Source: CBFHSF01 sp965658445
GTDB taxonomy: Bacteria > Bacteroidota > Bacteroidia > Flavobacteriales > Schleiferiaceae
Direction of reading: 5' to 3'
Length of the DNA: 64,000 nucleotides
NCBI GenBank assembly: GCA_965658445.1
Contig: CBFHSF010000004.1
Span: forward strand, 124,001-188,000
How positions within the stretch are numbered: position 1 is the first letter of the stretch; each line of letters opens with the position of its first letter. Made by a program: the position numbers and the translations under genes. This document shows positions 1 through 8,900 of this stretch, piece by piece. The notes under the pieces were generated by a model. The model ran no database searches. It saw only the letters and a program-made list of their open reading frames with translations, and was not told where the DNA came from.

Positions 1-1034
1 AAGTTAGAAGAGGTCTGAACCAAATCGGCAATATCCGGACTCATGCGGTAGATTCCATTGGGAATTCCCGCTACGGCCTTGAGCATTTGCGATTGACAAT
101 CAGCAGTTAAAACAGATGCAGGCGCATCAATAGATTCCAAAACGACCTCTAAATCCGGATCCGTTGTCTTGTACTCACTGGTGAGAACTTGAGTAAAATC
201 AGAAACAAAGGATTTAAAATCTGATTCAGAAGCGGAAGGAATTCCCAAAACTACTTTGGACTCTCTAGGAATTGCATTTCTCAAGGACCCTCCATCAATG
301 GATGATACCCTGGCACTATACTTATCTGCTCCAATGAGAATGCGATTCATGATCTTATTGGCATTCCCCAATCCCTTGTGGATGTCCATCCCTGAGTGAC
401 CTCCTGAGAGACCTTTTACCTCTATTGTATATCCTACTAGGCCAGTGGCCGCTTCAATATCCAAAGTTCTTGTGGCGGTTACGTCCACTCCACCGGCACA
501 ACCTATGGTAAGCTCATCGTCATCCTCAGTATCTAGGTTTAAAAGGATTGAACCCGTCAATACATTGGGCTCCAAACCAAAAGCACCGGTCATTCCCGTT
601 TCTTCATCAACAGTAAAGAAGGCCTCAATGGGTGGATGAGGAATGTCTGTGCTGCTCAGTATAGTCATAATTGAAGCAACACCAATACCATTGTCAGCAC
701 CAAGAGTTGTTCCCTTTGCTTTTACCCAGTCTCCATCTACAAACATTTCAATTCCTTGCGTATCGAAATCAAAATCGGTGTCATTGTTCTTTTGGTGAAC
801 CATGTCCACGTGTGACTGTAGAACTACGGTCTGACGATCTTCCATTCCGGATGAAGCCGGCTTGGTAATCAAAATATTTCCTGTGGCGTCAACAGAGACG
901 GGAAGTCCTAGGGACTCTCCAAAATCCACCATGAATTTGATAACTCTTTCTTCTTTTTTCGAAGGACGTGGAACGGCGTTTAAATCCGCAAAGTGGTTCC
1001 ACATGGCATTGGGCTCTAGGTTTCTAACCTCCAT
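1..1034 (-). CDS. pepD: Aminoacyl-histidine dipeptidase PepD (partial, C-terminus off window)
   Basis: Reading leftwards from an ATG at 1034 the frame stays open to the window edge, giving about 344 residues of an M20-family zinc dipeptidase that normally has about 480. The N-terminus (MEVRNLEPNAMWNHF) and the segment VVLQSHVDMVHQKN, holding the first metal-ligand histidine and aspartate, are typical of PepD. Further in are the metal-site glutamates in TVDEETGMTGAFGLEPN and the lid-domain segment GLSGGHSGMDIHKG. The enzyme cleaves Xaa-His dipeptides such as carnosine and other small peptides in the cytoplasm. It is last in the operon guaA-LysM protein-OsmC-pepD, 11 bases after the OsmC-family gene. 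The family call is secure; the C-terminal part cannot be judged. Confidence 0.9.
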   Translation of the reverse strand, partial: MEVRNLEPNAMWNHFADLNAVPRPSKKEERVIKFMVDFGESLGLPVSVDATGNILITKPASSGMEDRQTVVLQSHVDMVHQKNNDTDFDFDTQGIEMFVDGDWVKAKGTTLGADNGIGVASIMTILSSTDIPHPPIEAFFTVDEETGMTGAFGLEPNVLTGSILLNLDTEDDDELTIGCAGGVDVTATRTLDIEAATGLVGYTIEVKGLSGGHSGMDIHKGLGNANKIMNRILIGADKYSARVSSIDGGSLRNAIPRESKVVLGIPSASESDFKSFVSDFTQVLTSEYKTTDPDLEVVLESIDAPASVLTADCQSQMLKAVAGIPNGIYRMSPDIADLVQTSSN

Positions 1035-1045
1035 ACTTTTTCGTT

Positions 1046-1456
1046 TTATATGTTCCAGTTAAATGTGATGTTTTGTACTAAGTCGGGATGCAGACTTTTG
1101 GCCACAGGACATGCTCTACCGGCGGCTTCCAATACTTTCCTGTCCTCTTCTGCGACTTGAGAAGGCAGTGAAATTTCAATGATTACCTCTGCTACCCTTC
1201 TTGGATTGGCGGCCATAACTTTCACTATAGAAGCCTTTGCATCAGAAAGAGGCTTTTCCATGGCATTCGCCTTTATCCCCATGATGGTGAGGATACAAGA
1301 AGCTAGCGATGTCGATAACAAATCGGTGGGAGAAAAGGAATCCCCTTTGCCATGATTATCTACGGGAGCTACCGTTTCTATTTGAGTTCCGGATTTGGTG
1401 TGCTCGGCGCGAAGCCTCAATTCACCTAAATATTCAAGCGTTGCTGTGGTATGCAT
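1046..1456 (-). CDS. OsmC/Ohr-family peroxiredoxin-like protein
   Basis: A 136-residue protein of the OsmC family, which reduces organic hydroperoxides with a pair of redox cysteines. Both are present: Cys54 in SLASCILTIMG at the start of the long central helix, and Cys116 in GRACPVAKSLHP. The length matches short single-domain family members (about 135-140 residues). It lies between the LysM binding protein and pepD in the guaA operon with 20 and 11 base spacers, so it is probably co-transcribed. Low-molecular-weight thiols are the usual reductant partners of such proteins in some phyla; bshC lies about 6 kb away, but a link is only a guess. Whether it belongs to the Ohr, OsmC or YhfA branch was not resolved. 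Confidence 0.85.
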   Translation of the reverse strand: MHTTATLEYLGELRLRAEHTKSGTQIETVAPVDNHGKGDSFSPTDLLSTSLASCILTIMGIKANAMEKPLSDAKASIVKVMAANPRRVAEVIIEISLPSQVAEEDRKVLEAAGRACPVAKSLHPDLVQNITFNWNI

Positions 1457-1476
1457 TTGGCTTTTGTTTGAAAGGA

Positions 1477-3489
1477 CTACTCCACCTCTTCTACAGGTTC
1501 CTCAGAGGGAGTGGTCACATTGAAAAATTCGTAGTCTTTTAAATACAATAAATGCGTTCCTCTGTTCACGTAAGGCGGTTGGTTGGGAAAAGTATATTCA
1601 AAACCAACTCCTGTATACGGCTCAAAATTCCTTGGAGATTGAGAGAATGCGTTTCCAAAAAACCATGCGGCATCAAAACCTGAGTATGAGAACTTGGTGG
1701 GTTCCGAGTTGCATTCGGCTCTGTACTTCGCAATAAACTGAATTGTTCCATGGGATTTGTAATCAACCCAGAACGGCTCCGCACACACAAAGGACAAACC
1801 GTTTAAATAACCATAGTCTACGGTTTCCATTGAACGCAACGTGGATCCTGCTACCAACTGAACGGTGTCATTGGGTAGATTGTGCAATTGTGAAATCAAG
1901 GTTGCCAGCAAAGCCTGACTCTCGTCTAATGTGATAAATACGTTGTCCGTATTCGCTGTGGGGAACTTGTTGAAATATCCATTGTTTGGAAGTTCTTCAC
2001 TCAACCAAACTTCTTTCATTGGATACACTTGTGGAATCAATAATGATTTGAGTTTATTGACCTTAGTGACGTTCTCTTCATTTTTTATATGAACGAAAAT
2101 CAACTGAACATCTCCTCTTTTGTCATTGAGGTATTCTGCTATCTGATCCAATTCAAAATCTGTATCCGGAACACAGTTAACGAGGTTTCTTCTCCCGTTC
2201 TGATTCAACTTTTTTGACAGCGGAGAAATCACAGGGATTGAATCTCTTTTCAGAGCTTCCGCCAAGGCCTCGGCATTTTTGGAGTACAAGGGGCCTACTA
2301 CTAAATCAATACCTCTTCTCCTGATTTTATCTGCCAATACTTCACTTACGTACTGCGCATCCTTCTTAGAATCAAAAACAGAAACTTCAATTTCTCTTCC
2401 CAAGGCGCCCAGAGAATCTACCGCCACTTTAAATCCTGCAAAGAACTCAAAGGCCATTTGATCTCTTTCCGAAAGGGGAACTCCCGAAAGAATCAAAGAA
2501 TCCAACCTCTCCAAGCCAAAGGGAAGTACCAACGCCATTTTAATGGGCAACGCAACCACTGGGGCTTTAGTAGAATCCACATCCTTATCGATAAGAACGA
2601 TTTTTCGAGATGTTTTCATGGGAATCACAATGTAATTTCCAGGCTCCAATCCATCGATAACATCGGGATTGTACTTTTCTATCCAATAGGAAGAAACGTC
2701 AAACTTCTCAGCAATGCCTTCTAAGGAATCTCCATCTTGAATCTGATATACTTGAAGTTTTGGATTTTTGGGAAGAGTTTCCACCACATTGCTGTCGGGC
2801 TCGTCTTCCAATCTTTCCATCTCCTCTTCTCTGTCAACATCCCATTGTTCTTGGGCCACTTCTACATGGTCCTCAATGGCTTCCATTTCTTCTTCAGTCA
2901 TGGGAACTTGAACCAATGCCCCTACTCTAAGGACTTGACCTTCTATTTGAGGATTGGCAGAGAGAAATTCTGATTCGGTAAGGCCGTATTGTTTGGAAAG
3001 GCCATAGATGGTCTCACCGGGAAGAACCTTTCTGAAGGTGTATCCTTCCACTGGATTGAGTGGCTTTTCAGTAGTATCCTCGGTAGATTTTGATCCCTTA
3101 GGGATTTCTAGAATTTGCCCAATTTGCAGGCCGCTCTCCACTTCTGGATTGAGTGTGATTAAATCCTCAACCGCAACCCCGTATCGCTTTGAAATTCCAT
3201 ACAGCGTTTCTCCTGCAAGTACTTCGTGTAACACTTGAGAGGAATCCTTGGGCTCCACTTGTAGGTTGGACTCTGGAAGGGTCAGGACATCATCCTTTTG
3301 AAGCCCTCTGTTGTTGAGAAAGGGATTGGCTTTTACCAATTCCTCTACCGTAAGGTTATAGGTTTTGGAAATCCCGTATAGAGTTTCTCCTTGTTCGACT
3401 ATGTGCTGTTGGCTTTGCGCCGAAACAAAAAGGGATAAACATGATAGAATCAAGCTTATCCCTATTTTTTTATTCAATCTTACTCCCAT
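1477..3489 (-). CDS. LysM-repeat protein with periplasmic amino-acid/branched-chain binding domain
   Basis: A 670-residue exported protein. Residues 1-24 form a signal peptide (hydrophobic ISLILSCLSLFVSA, then Q). Four LysM-like repeats follow at roughly 29-72, 88-131, 150-195 and 246-292, with the characteristic GETLYGISK or GDSLEGIAE starts and NP turns. An acidic linker (about 200-235) separates repeats three and four. From about 310 to 640 is a type 1 periplasmic-binding (LivJ-like) fold. LysM modules bind peptidoglycan, so this is probably a cell-wall-anchored receptor-like protein; the ligand is unknown and no permease lies nearby. The start overlaps the guaA stop by 10 bases, implying translational coupling. 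Similar LysM-plus-binding-domain proteins are common in Bacteroidota and usually carry generic ABC substrate-binding names. Confidence 0.8.
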   Translation of the reverse strand: MGVRLNKKIGISLILSCLSLFVSAQSQQHIVEQGETLYGISKTYNLTVEELVKANPFLNNRGLQKDDVLTLPESNLQVEPKDSSQVLHEVLAGETLYGISKRYGVAVEDLITLNPEVESGLQIGQILEIPKGSKSTEDTTEKPLNPVEGYTFRKVLPGETIYGLSKQYGLTESEFLSANPQIEGQVLRVGALVQVPMTEEEMEAIEDHVEVAQEQWDVDREEEMERLEDEPDSNVVETLPKNPKLQVYQIQDGDSLEGIAEKFDVSSYWIEKYNPDVIDGLEPGNYIVIPMKTSRKIVLIDKDVDSTKAPVVALPIKMALVLPFGLERLDSLILSGVPLSERDQMAFEFFAGFKVAVDSLGALGREIEVSVFDSKKDAQYVSEVLADKIRRRGIDLVVGPLYSKNAEALAEALKRDSIPVISPLSKKLNQNGRRNLVNCVPDTDFELDQIAEYLNDKRGDVQLIFVHIKNEENVTKVNKLKSLLIPQVYPMKEVWLSEELPNNGYFNKFPTANTDNVFITLDESQALLATLISQLHNLPNDTVQLVAGSTLRSMETVDYGYLNGLSFVCAEPFWVDYKSHGTIQFIAKYRAECNSEPTKFSYSGFDAAWFFGNAFSQSPRNFEPYTGVGFEYTFPNQPPYVNRGTHLLYLKDYEFFNVTTPSEEPVEEVE

Positions 3490-5009
3490 TCAATTGTTGC
3501 TGGTGGTTTTGAACTAATATCGTAAACCACTCGGTTAACACCTTTGACGCGGTTTATGATTTGATTCGAAATTTTCGCCATGAAATCGTACGGTAGGTGA
3601 ACCCAATCTGCAGTCATCCCATCGGTAGATTCGACGGCCCTTAAAGCTACAACATTTTCGTAAGTTCTCTCATCTCCCATAACTCCCACAGACTGAACGG
3701 GAAGCAACATGGCGCCCGCTTGCCAAACTTGGTCGTATAGTTGGTGGTCCTTAAGACCTTGGATGAAAATATGATCAACCTCTTGAAGGATGGCTACCTT
3801 TTCTGGTGTGATGTCAGAAAGGATTCTGATGGCCAAACCAGGACCTGGGAAAGGATGTCTTCCCAAAAGCTCCTCATCAATTCCCAAAGCACGCCCTACT
3901 CTTCTCACTTCGTCTTTGAAGAGAGATTTGAGAGGCTCTACCACTTTGAGTTTCATGAAATCTGGCAATCCACCCACGTTGTGGTGAGATTTAATGGTTG
4001 CGGAAGGTCCTTTTACAGAAACCGACTCAATAATATCTGGGTAAATGGTTCCTTGAGCTAACCACTTAACATCTTCTAATGCCATGGACTCTTCATCAAA
4101 TACTTCGATGAAAACGCGTCCAATGATTTTTCTCTTTTGTTCTGGATCGCTCACTCCCGCCAATTCTGACAAGAATTGCTCTTCAGAGTTCACTCCTTTA
4201 ACATTGAGCCCCATGCCTTTGTATTGATCGAGAACGGAATCAAACTCATTCTTTCTCAAAAGGCCGTTGTTTACAAAAATACAGTAGAGGTTATCTCCGA
4301 TGGCTTCAGACAAAAGAACTGCTGCTACCGTAGAATCCACTCCTCCAGATAGACCCAAAACAACTTTGTCATTTCCAAGAGTGTTTTTCAGTTCGTTTAC
4401 CGTGTCCTCAATAAAGGAAGCAGGTGTCCAATCTCCAGCACATCCACACAAACCAATTACGTAGTTCTTGAGAAGAGTGGCTCCGTCTTTGGAGTGGTAT
4501 ACCTCTGGGTGAAATTGAATACCCCAGGTGTCTTCACTTTCAATCTTGTAACCCGCCACGTTTACATCACTTGTAGAAGCTATGATTCTAAAGTCTTTTG
4601 GCAAATCAGTAATGGTATCTCCGTGAGACATCCAAACTTGAGAACCATGAGGTACATGAGTGAAAAGAGGTGATCTCTCATCGATAAATTCCAAATTGGC
4701 TCTGCCGTATTCTCTAATTTTTGAAGGAGCCACTTGTCCCCCGTTGTTTAGAGCCAGGTATTGTGCGCCATAGCACACGCCGAGCAATGGAAGTTTTCCC
4801 TTGATTTCAGAAAGGTCGGGAGCCGGTGCATCTTCCTCTAAGGTAGAGTGCGGAGAACCTGAAAGGATTACTCCTTTGACGCGCTCATCAATTTCTGGAA
4901 TCTTGTTGTAGGGGTGAATTTCGCAGTACACATTGAGTTCGCGAACTCTTCTGGCAATCAACTGAGTGTATTGAGAGCCAAAATCTAGAATAAGAATCAT
5001 TTCTTGCAT
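3480..5009 (-). CDS. guaA: GMP synthase (glutamine-hydrolysing)
   Basis: A full-length 509-residue GuaA, which converts XMP, ATP and glutamine to GMP in de novo purine synthesis. The N-terminal class I glutamine amidotransferase begins ILILDFGSQYTQLIARR and has the nucleophile Cys79 (GVCYGAQ) with His167 and Glu169 (FHPE). The ATP-pyrophosphatase domain carries the P-loop SGGVDS at 221-226, and the C-terminal dimerisation domain ends with KPPATIEWE, the usual family end. The first ATG (5009) gives the typical Bacteroidota start MQEMILILDF; a second ATG three codons on is possible. A TACCTTTG promoter element ends only four bases before this ATG, so the mRNA may be leaderless. It heads the operon that runs on to pepD. 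Confidence 0.97.
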   Translation of the reverse strand: MQEMILILDFGSQYTQLIARRVRELNVYCEIHPYNKIPEIDERVKGVILSGSPHSTLEEDAPAPDLSEIKGKLPLLGVCYGAQYLALNNGGQVAPSKIREYGRANLEFIDERSPLFTHVPHGSQVWMSHGDTITDLPKDFRIIASTSDVNVAGYKIESEDTWGIQFHPEVYHSKDGATLLKNYVIGLCGCAGDWTPASFIEDTVNELKNTLGNDKVVLGLSGGVDSTVAAVLLSEAIGDNLYCIFVNNGLLRKNEFDSVLDQYKGMGLNVKGVNSEEQFLSELAGVSDPEQKRKIIGRVFIEVFDEESMALEDVKWLAQGTIYPDIIESVSVKGPSATIKSHHNVGGLPDFMKLKVVEPLKSLFKDEVRRVGRALGIDEELLGRHPFPGPGLAIRILSDITPEKVAILQEVDHIFIQGLKDHQLYDQVWQAGAMLLPVQSVGVMGDERTYENVVALRAVESTDGMTADWVHLPYDFMAKISNQIINRVKGVNRVVYDISSKPPATIEWE

Positions 5010-5013
5010 GGCG

Positions 5014-5021
5014 CAAAGGTA
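5014..5021 (-). promoter_or_regulatory. Bacteroidota -7 promoter element of guaA
   Basis: The minus strand reads TACCTTTG, an exact match to the Bacteroidota -7 consensus TAnnTTTG. Only four bases (5010-5013) separate it from the guaA ATG. A TTG sits 26 bases upstream, further than the usual 17-23, so the -33 part is weak. Transcription would start at or beside the ATG. Confidence 0.6.
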
Positions 5022-5124
5022 AGGACTTTCCTCGCCATTTAATAATGCAAAAGACTGATTTTTACACAGGGAATGGTCGATAAAAATTAGAAGGCTTGCC
5101 CCTATTCAATTCCCCTTTTCAGAA

Positions 5125-5811
5125 CTACAGGTTGAAGTGTTCTTTTACCAAGGTTTCGAACTTTTCGGGAGCTGTATGAAGGCTGTCATACCAATCGGAC
5201 TCTGCTGAATCATCGGCACCGTCAGAAATGTATTTAACACATGCAAAATCAATTCCTTCCTGCAATGCGACTTTGGCCAATGCATAGGCTTCCATATCTA
5301 CCAACTGCCCGTTGTTGGGATCGTGTTTTACATCAAAGTGGTCTCCAGTTCCACAAATTCCACTTTCCAATTCCTCAAAAAATGGTTTTGTATCCAATTG
5401 TATGGGAAGCGAATCAAAGGGCGTTTCAAAGAGCTCGTACCCCAAGGGACGGACGTCCATATCTCTTTCAATAAAATGATGACAGGCCACCAATTGTCCT
5501 TTGGCAAAAACAGAGCTCCCTGCGGTTCCCAAATTCAGAATCAGCTTGGGCTGAGTTGCTGAGAGTGCTTTGGAAAGCGCATAGGTTGCGTTTACCTTTC
5601 CCAATCCGCAGTACAAAANNNNNNNNNNNNNNNNNNNNNNNNNNNNNNNNNNNNNNNNNNNNNNNNNNNNNNNNNNNNNNNNNNNNNNNNNNNNNNNNNN
5701 NNNNNNNNNNNNNNNNACGGGAAACCCAAGAGCTTCCAGACGCTCGCCTCCCTCCTTTTCTAGGGCCATTACAATGAGGATATCTTCGGGTCTTAATGCG
5801 TTTAAAGTCAT
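5125..5811 (-). CDS. 5'-methylthioadenosine/S-adenosylhomocysteine-type nucleosidase (interrupted by N run)
   Basis: A nucleosidase of the purine-nucleoside phosphorylase superfamily. The start ILIVMALEKEGG, then LYCGLGKVNATYALSK, NLGTAGSS and the purine-binding VDMEAYALAKV with SDGADDSAE, match the short MTA/SAH nucleosidase-like family that hydrolyses the glycosidic bond of adenosine by-products of SAM metabolism. An N run (5619-5716) lies between GFP and LYCGLG. In relatives these segments are nearly adjacent (GIPVLYTGIGKVNA), so the run probably hides almost nothing and the real protein is about 195 residues. It sits 60 bases downstream of apt, consistent with adenine salvage: the nucleosidase releases adenine and Apt recycles it. 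Exact substrate is not proven by sequence. Confidence 0.8.
   Translation of the reverse strand: MTLNALRPEDILIVMALEKEGGERLEALGFPXXXXXXXXXXXXXXXXXXXXXXXXXXXXXXXXXXLYCGLGKVNATYALSKALSATQPKLILNLGTAGSSVFAKGQLVACHHFIERDMDVRPLGYELFETPFDSLPIQLDTKPFFEELESGICGTGDHFDVKHDPNNGQLVDMEAYALAKVALQEGIDFACVKYISDGADDSAESDWYDSLHTAPEKFETLVKEHFNL
5619..5716. other. Assembly gap (98 N) inside the nucleosidase gene
   Basis: A run of 98 undetermined bases. Flanking codons read GFPV on one side and LYCGLGKVNA on the other, which are contiguous in relatives, so the run length is probably a placeholder. Confidence 0.95.
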
Positions 5812-5871
5812 GTGGTGATATTGTGATTGAGATATGTTAATCGAGTTGAAGGAGATCGAGCTAGAACCGTA

Positions 5872-6420
5872 CTAATATTGAATTACCGAACGAATCGGTT
5901 GGCCGTCAAAAGTAAGCGAATTTAAAAAGGTAAGATCCATCAAAACGGCACATGACATCACTTTGTAACCACTTTCATTACATAGGTGAATTCCCGCTTT
6001 CAGAGTACCTCCCGTGGCCAACACGTCATCCAATAGCAGTACGTTGCCGCTTCCTGATTTCATTTCCAAAACATCAGAACCGTATTCTAAATCGTACTCA
6101 TAGCGTTGAACGGGTGGTGGCAGTTTCCCTTCTTTGCGGATGGGAATCATCCCTTTCCCCATGTGTGAGGCCAATCCAGCGGCAAGGATAAATCCACGGG
6201 CTTCAATCCCGGCGATATAATCGATTTTGTCCCACTCTTCAGGACGTAATAGAGATTCCAAAGCTTTTAGAGACTCTTCCCAATAATCCTTTAAAAGCGG
6301 TGTGATGTCCTTAAAGACAACGCCGTCTTTTGGAAAATTCGGAATGTCAATTATTTTATCCCTGAGTTGGTCCTTAAGTTGACCCTTGAGTTGATTAGGA
6401 TGGGAATCTATGCTTTGCAT
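5872..6420 (-). CDS. apt: Adenine phosphoribosyltransferase
   Basis: A 182-residue type I phosphoribosyltransferase forming AMP from adenine and PRPP. IPNFPKDGVVFKDITPLL is the classic Apt N-terminal signature, AGIEARGFIL the adenine-side loop, and VLLLDDVLATGGTL the PRPP-binding motif. The protein ends in VIQY as Bacteroidota Apt proteins do. The first 20 or so residues are a non-conserved extension with an internal echo (QLKGQLKDQLRDK) encoded by related 12-base units; no later Met exists before the conserved part, so ATG 6420 is kept. Its neighbour 60 bases downstream is an adenine-releasing nucleosidase, and 37 bases upstream is a TauE/SafE gene, all on the same strand. Confidence 0.95.
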   Translation of the reverse strand: MQSIDSHPNQLKGQLKDQLRDKIIDIPNFPKDGVVFKDITPLLKDYWEESLKALESLLRPEEWDKIDYIAGIEARGFILAAGLASHMGKGMIPIRKEGKLPPPVQRYEYDLEYGSDVLEMKSGSGNVLLLDDVLATGGTLKAGIHLCNESGYKVMSCAVLMDLTFLNSLTFDGQPIRSVIQY

Positions 6421-6457
6421 TTCTAATGGATTAAATTCTTTGGTTGGTTATCTTTTT

Positions 6458-7222
6458 CTATTGCGTAAACATCACCATAAAGGCAATGATAATCATCCCA
6501 TATCCCACCAACAAGTGAATGCTCTTCATGGTGACTTTTTCAATATTCCGCTTTCCCCAATAGGCACCAACAAACGCTGCAAAAACACTGGTTAACAAGA
6601 GTCCCCATTGGTTGAGAATTTCGGAAGATTCTATTCTTGAAAAATAAACGGGAATGCGCGTGAGGTCTACCAACAGCGCTATGGCCACACCCGTAGCAAT
6701 ATAGGCTTTGGGACTCCATGGAAGTTTTGCTAGAAAAACACTTCGCAGCGCGCCTTGATGTCCCGACAGTCCTCCAAAGAAACCACTCAAAACTCCTCCA
6801 ACCATCAACCATTTGGGCGATGGCGGCAATTTTTTCCAGTTGGGAAAGAGTTCCGTAAGCGCAAAGAGTATCATGGTAAAACCAATGAGGACTGAAACGG
6901 TAGAAAACGTTCTGCCTCCCAATTCAAAGGAAAAATCCTGAACTGCTACATAGGTCAATAGAGAAGCCCCTAGAAAGGCTCCAAGGATTCCGGGAATTCC
7001 AAATCGGGCCAAAACCTTCCAATCTACAGAAGAACCTAAAATTCCAGTTTTAAAGATGTTATTGAGAATATGTACAACCGCCGTCATAGCTACGGCTGTG
7101 GTCACGTCAAAAAACAAGCTGAAGACGGGCAACATAATCGTTCCCAATCCAAAACCAGAAATAAGGGTGAGCAAACTAGCACCAAGGGCAACGGCTGGTA
7201 TGACTACCCATGCCCATTCCAT
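6458..7222 (-). CDS. TauE/SafE-family anion exporter
   Basis: A 254-residue integral membrane protein with about eight hydrophobic segments. The two-half TauE/SafE (DUF81) layout is visible: the first half has the glycine-rich FGLGTIMLP and DVTTAVAMTAVVHILNN region, the second begins near GVLSGFFGGLSGHQGALRS, the hallmark loop of the family. Members are implicated in export of sulfite, sulfoacetate or other organosulfur anions across the inner membrane; the substrate here cannot be read from sequence. The stop codon of bshC shares its last base with the ATG of this gene (position 7222), so the two are probably translated together. Sulfur handling next to a thiol-synthesis gene is suggestive but unproven. 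Confidence 0.85.
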   Translation of the reverse strand: MEWAWVVIPAVALGASLLTLISGFGLGTIMLPVFSLFFDVTTAVAMTAVVHILNNIFKTGILGSSVDWKVLARFGIPGILGAFLGASLLTYVAVQDFSFELGGRTFSTVSVLIGFTMILFALTELFPNWKKLPPSPKWLMVGGVLSGFFGGLSGHQGALRSVFLAKLPWSPKAYIATGVAIALLVDLTRIPVYFSRIESSEILNQWGLLLTSVFAAFVGAYWGKRNIEKVTMKSIHLLVGYGMIIIAFMVMFTQ

Positions 7223-8835
7223 TATTCAGAGAGTGTAAAATCAGAATCTACATCCAAAAACAAAGTATATTCCTGCGATGTAGGATTGAGGTGTTTTGCC
7301 AGATATTCAAAAAACGCAGGACCAAAAGTTGTGTAGGCCAGAGATAAATTATCCACTCTTTCCTGTGGTGCTCCTCCTGGAATCAACTCTTCCCTGAATT
7401 TATCTAAATGTAACAAGGCTTCCGTGTGTTTGCGCTTTTCGGCGCGAAGCAGCTTTTTCTCCAATCTTTTGATGGACTTTAATTGTCTCGTTTGCTCTGC
7501 TTCTATGGCATCTTGCATGGAATCATGAGTATCCGAAAGTGACGATTTCAATTTTTTAAAAACACCTTGTAATTCCTCTTCCAAATGCGATAGCTGCAAA
7601 CTGGTATCTGAATGATCGTCTATCCACTTTCTGATGGCCTGATCGTAATTAGACAAACCTTCCTCTGCGGAGATCTTCATTCTTCGCAAATGATGACTTC
7701 CTGCAGCAGATAAAACCCCTGCAGAATTGCGCAACCACAAAATGGGGAAATCAACGTCTAGACGATCAAAATTGGATTTTAACTGCAGCCAATACGCCAA
7801 CTCACCACCACCTCCAACGTACGCGAGATTAGGTAGTATAACTTCTTGATAAACAGGACGCAACAAAACATTAGGACTGAATCGTTCGGGATGCTCGTTG
7901 GCAATATTTAACAAATCCTCTTTGGAAAAAGAAATGTCTTGATCCACCAGTGAATATCCCTCTGAAGTCTTCTCAATTCTGTCGCGTGTTTTGTCTCCCA
8001 AGTAGAAGAAATTGACTTCGCGAGCATAGGCTTGAGCCTTGTGCTTTTCGGTGAGAATTACAGACTGTTTTTCTACGAAGTCATGCGTTTTGGACTCGGT
8101 TAACTCGTCGAGGATTTGCGGAAGAAAAAGCCTTTTTAAGGAGGCGTCATCCCCATCTATTATGACCAATCCCCTTTCGCCAAACAGGTGATTCACCAAT
8201 TGACGAGTGGCAATGGTTAGATTAGGAGCTTTCGCGTATTCTTCAAACCAAATTTCTAAATCCTTTGAACGACTTCCTTCTGGTAGGACTTTTTTGATTT
8301 TTTCGAGAACTTCATTGAGGCCTTCCGTGGTCATGCGGCCCGTAGCTCCTTCCACTTCTCTTTCCCACGTAAACTTCTGTCCTCGAATTTTTACGGAGGC
8401 GATCTCTTCAAAATCGTGATCCTCAGTGGCCATCCAGAAAATGGGAACAATGCGTTTCCCAGGGTTTCTCTGCTCTAACTGCTCCGCCAAATTGAGAATG
8501 GTGGCGATTTTGTACAAAAAGTACAGAGGACCTGTAAACAGAGACAATTGATGCCCTGTTACTACGGTAAAGGTGTTCGGTTCAGAAAGCGCTTCTATGC
8601 GCCCTAAGGTTAGCTCAGAAGGGTTTGCAACGGTTTGGTACTGCTCCTTTAATGCTTTGACTAAAACGTTTCTGGACTCTTGAGAAAATCGGCGCGAAGC
8701 CATTCTCTTCTCAATGCCTTCAATGGTCATCCAATCCCATACACAGGGACCTAGGTATTCCTCCTGTGATATATAATCCTTCATCAACGGAGAAACGACT
8801 CCTGATTTGAGATTGGGAATGTGAACTACCTTCAT
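7222..8835 (-). CDS. bshC: Bacillithiol biosynthesis cysteine-adding enzyme BshC
   Basis: A 537-residue BshC, the putative ligase that adds cysteine to glucosaminyl-malate in the last step of bacillithiol synthesis. The Rossmann core signature VVTGHQLSLFTGPLYFLYK, the PIFWMATEDHDFEE segment, LLRPVYQEVILPNLAYVGGG and the later coiled-coil insertion (about residues 400-480, rich in Lys and Glu) are all in place. Length matches the family (about 530-540). bshA and bshB are not in the window, as is usual, since these genes are often scattered. It is 108 bases beyond the glyA stop with a terminator between, and is coupled to the TauE/SafE gene downstream. Confidence 0.93.
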   Translation of the reverse strand: MKVVHIPNLKSGVVSPLMKDYISQEEYLGPCVWDWMTIEGIEKRMASRRFSQESRNVLVKALKEQYQTVANPSELTLGRIEALSEPNTFTVVTGHQLSLFTGPLYFLYKIATILNLAEQLEQRNPGKRIVPIFWMATEDHDFEEIASVKIRGQKFTWEREVEGATGRMTTEGLNEVLEKIKKVLPEGSRSKDLEIWFEEYAKAPNLTIATRQLVNHLFGERGLVIIDGDDASLKRLFLPQILDELTESKTHDFVEKQSVILTEKHKAQAYAREVNFFYLGDKTRDRIEKTSEGYSLVDQDISFSKEDLLNIANEHPERFSPNVLLRPVYQEVILPNLAYVGGGGELAYWLQLKSNFDRLDVDFPILWLRNSAGVLSAAGSHHLRRMKISAEEGLSNYDQAIRKWIDDHSDTSLQLSHLEEELQGVFKKLKSSLSDTHDSMQDAIEAEQTRQLKSIKRLEKKLLRAEKRKHTEALLHLDKFREELIPGGAPQERVDNLSLAYTTFGPAFFEYLAKHLNPTSQEYTLFLDVDSDFTLSE

Positions 8836-8900
8836 GTGCTTGATTTATTGCCTGGTGGAGAATCCTATGGATAGAAATCTCAAGGGAGTTGATTGCTAAG

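Noticed and set aside
3741..4061. Open frames of 60-130 codons on the strand opposite guaA, LysM, bshC, tamB and other long genes
   Set aside because: They lie wholly within well-supported genes, have no family resemblance and are expected shadows of coding sequence.
6360..6412. Repeated TTGACCCTT-like units in the apt 5' end as a regulatory repeat
   Set aside because: Only two or three degenerate copies, in frame, giving QLKGQLKDQL; ordinary local slippage in an unconserved N-terminus.
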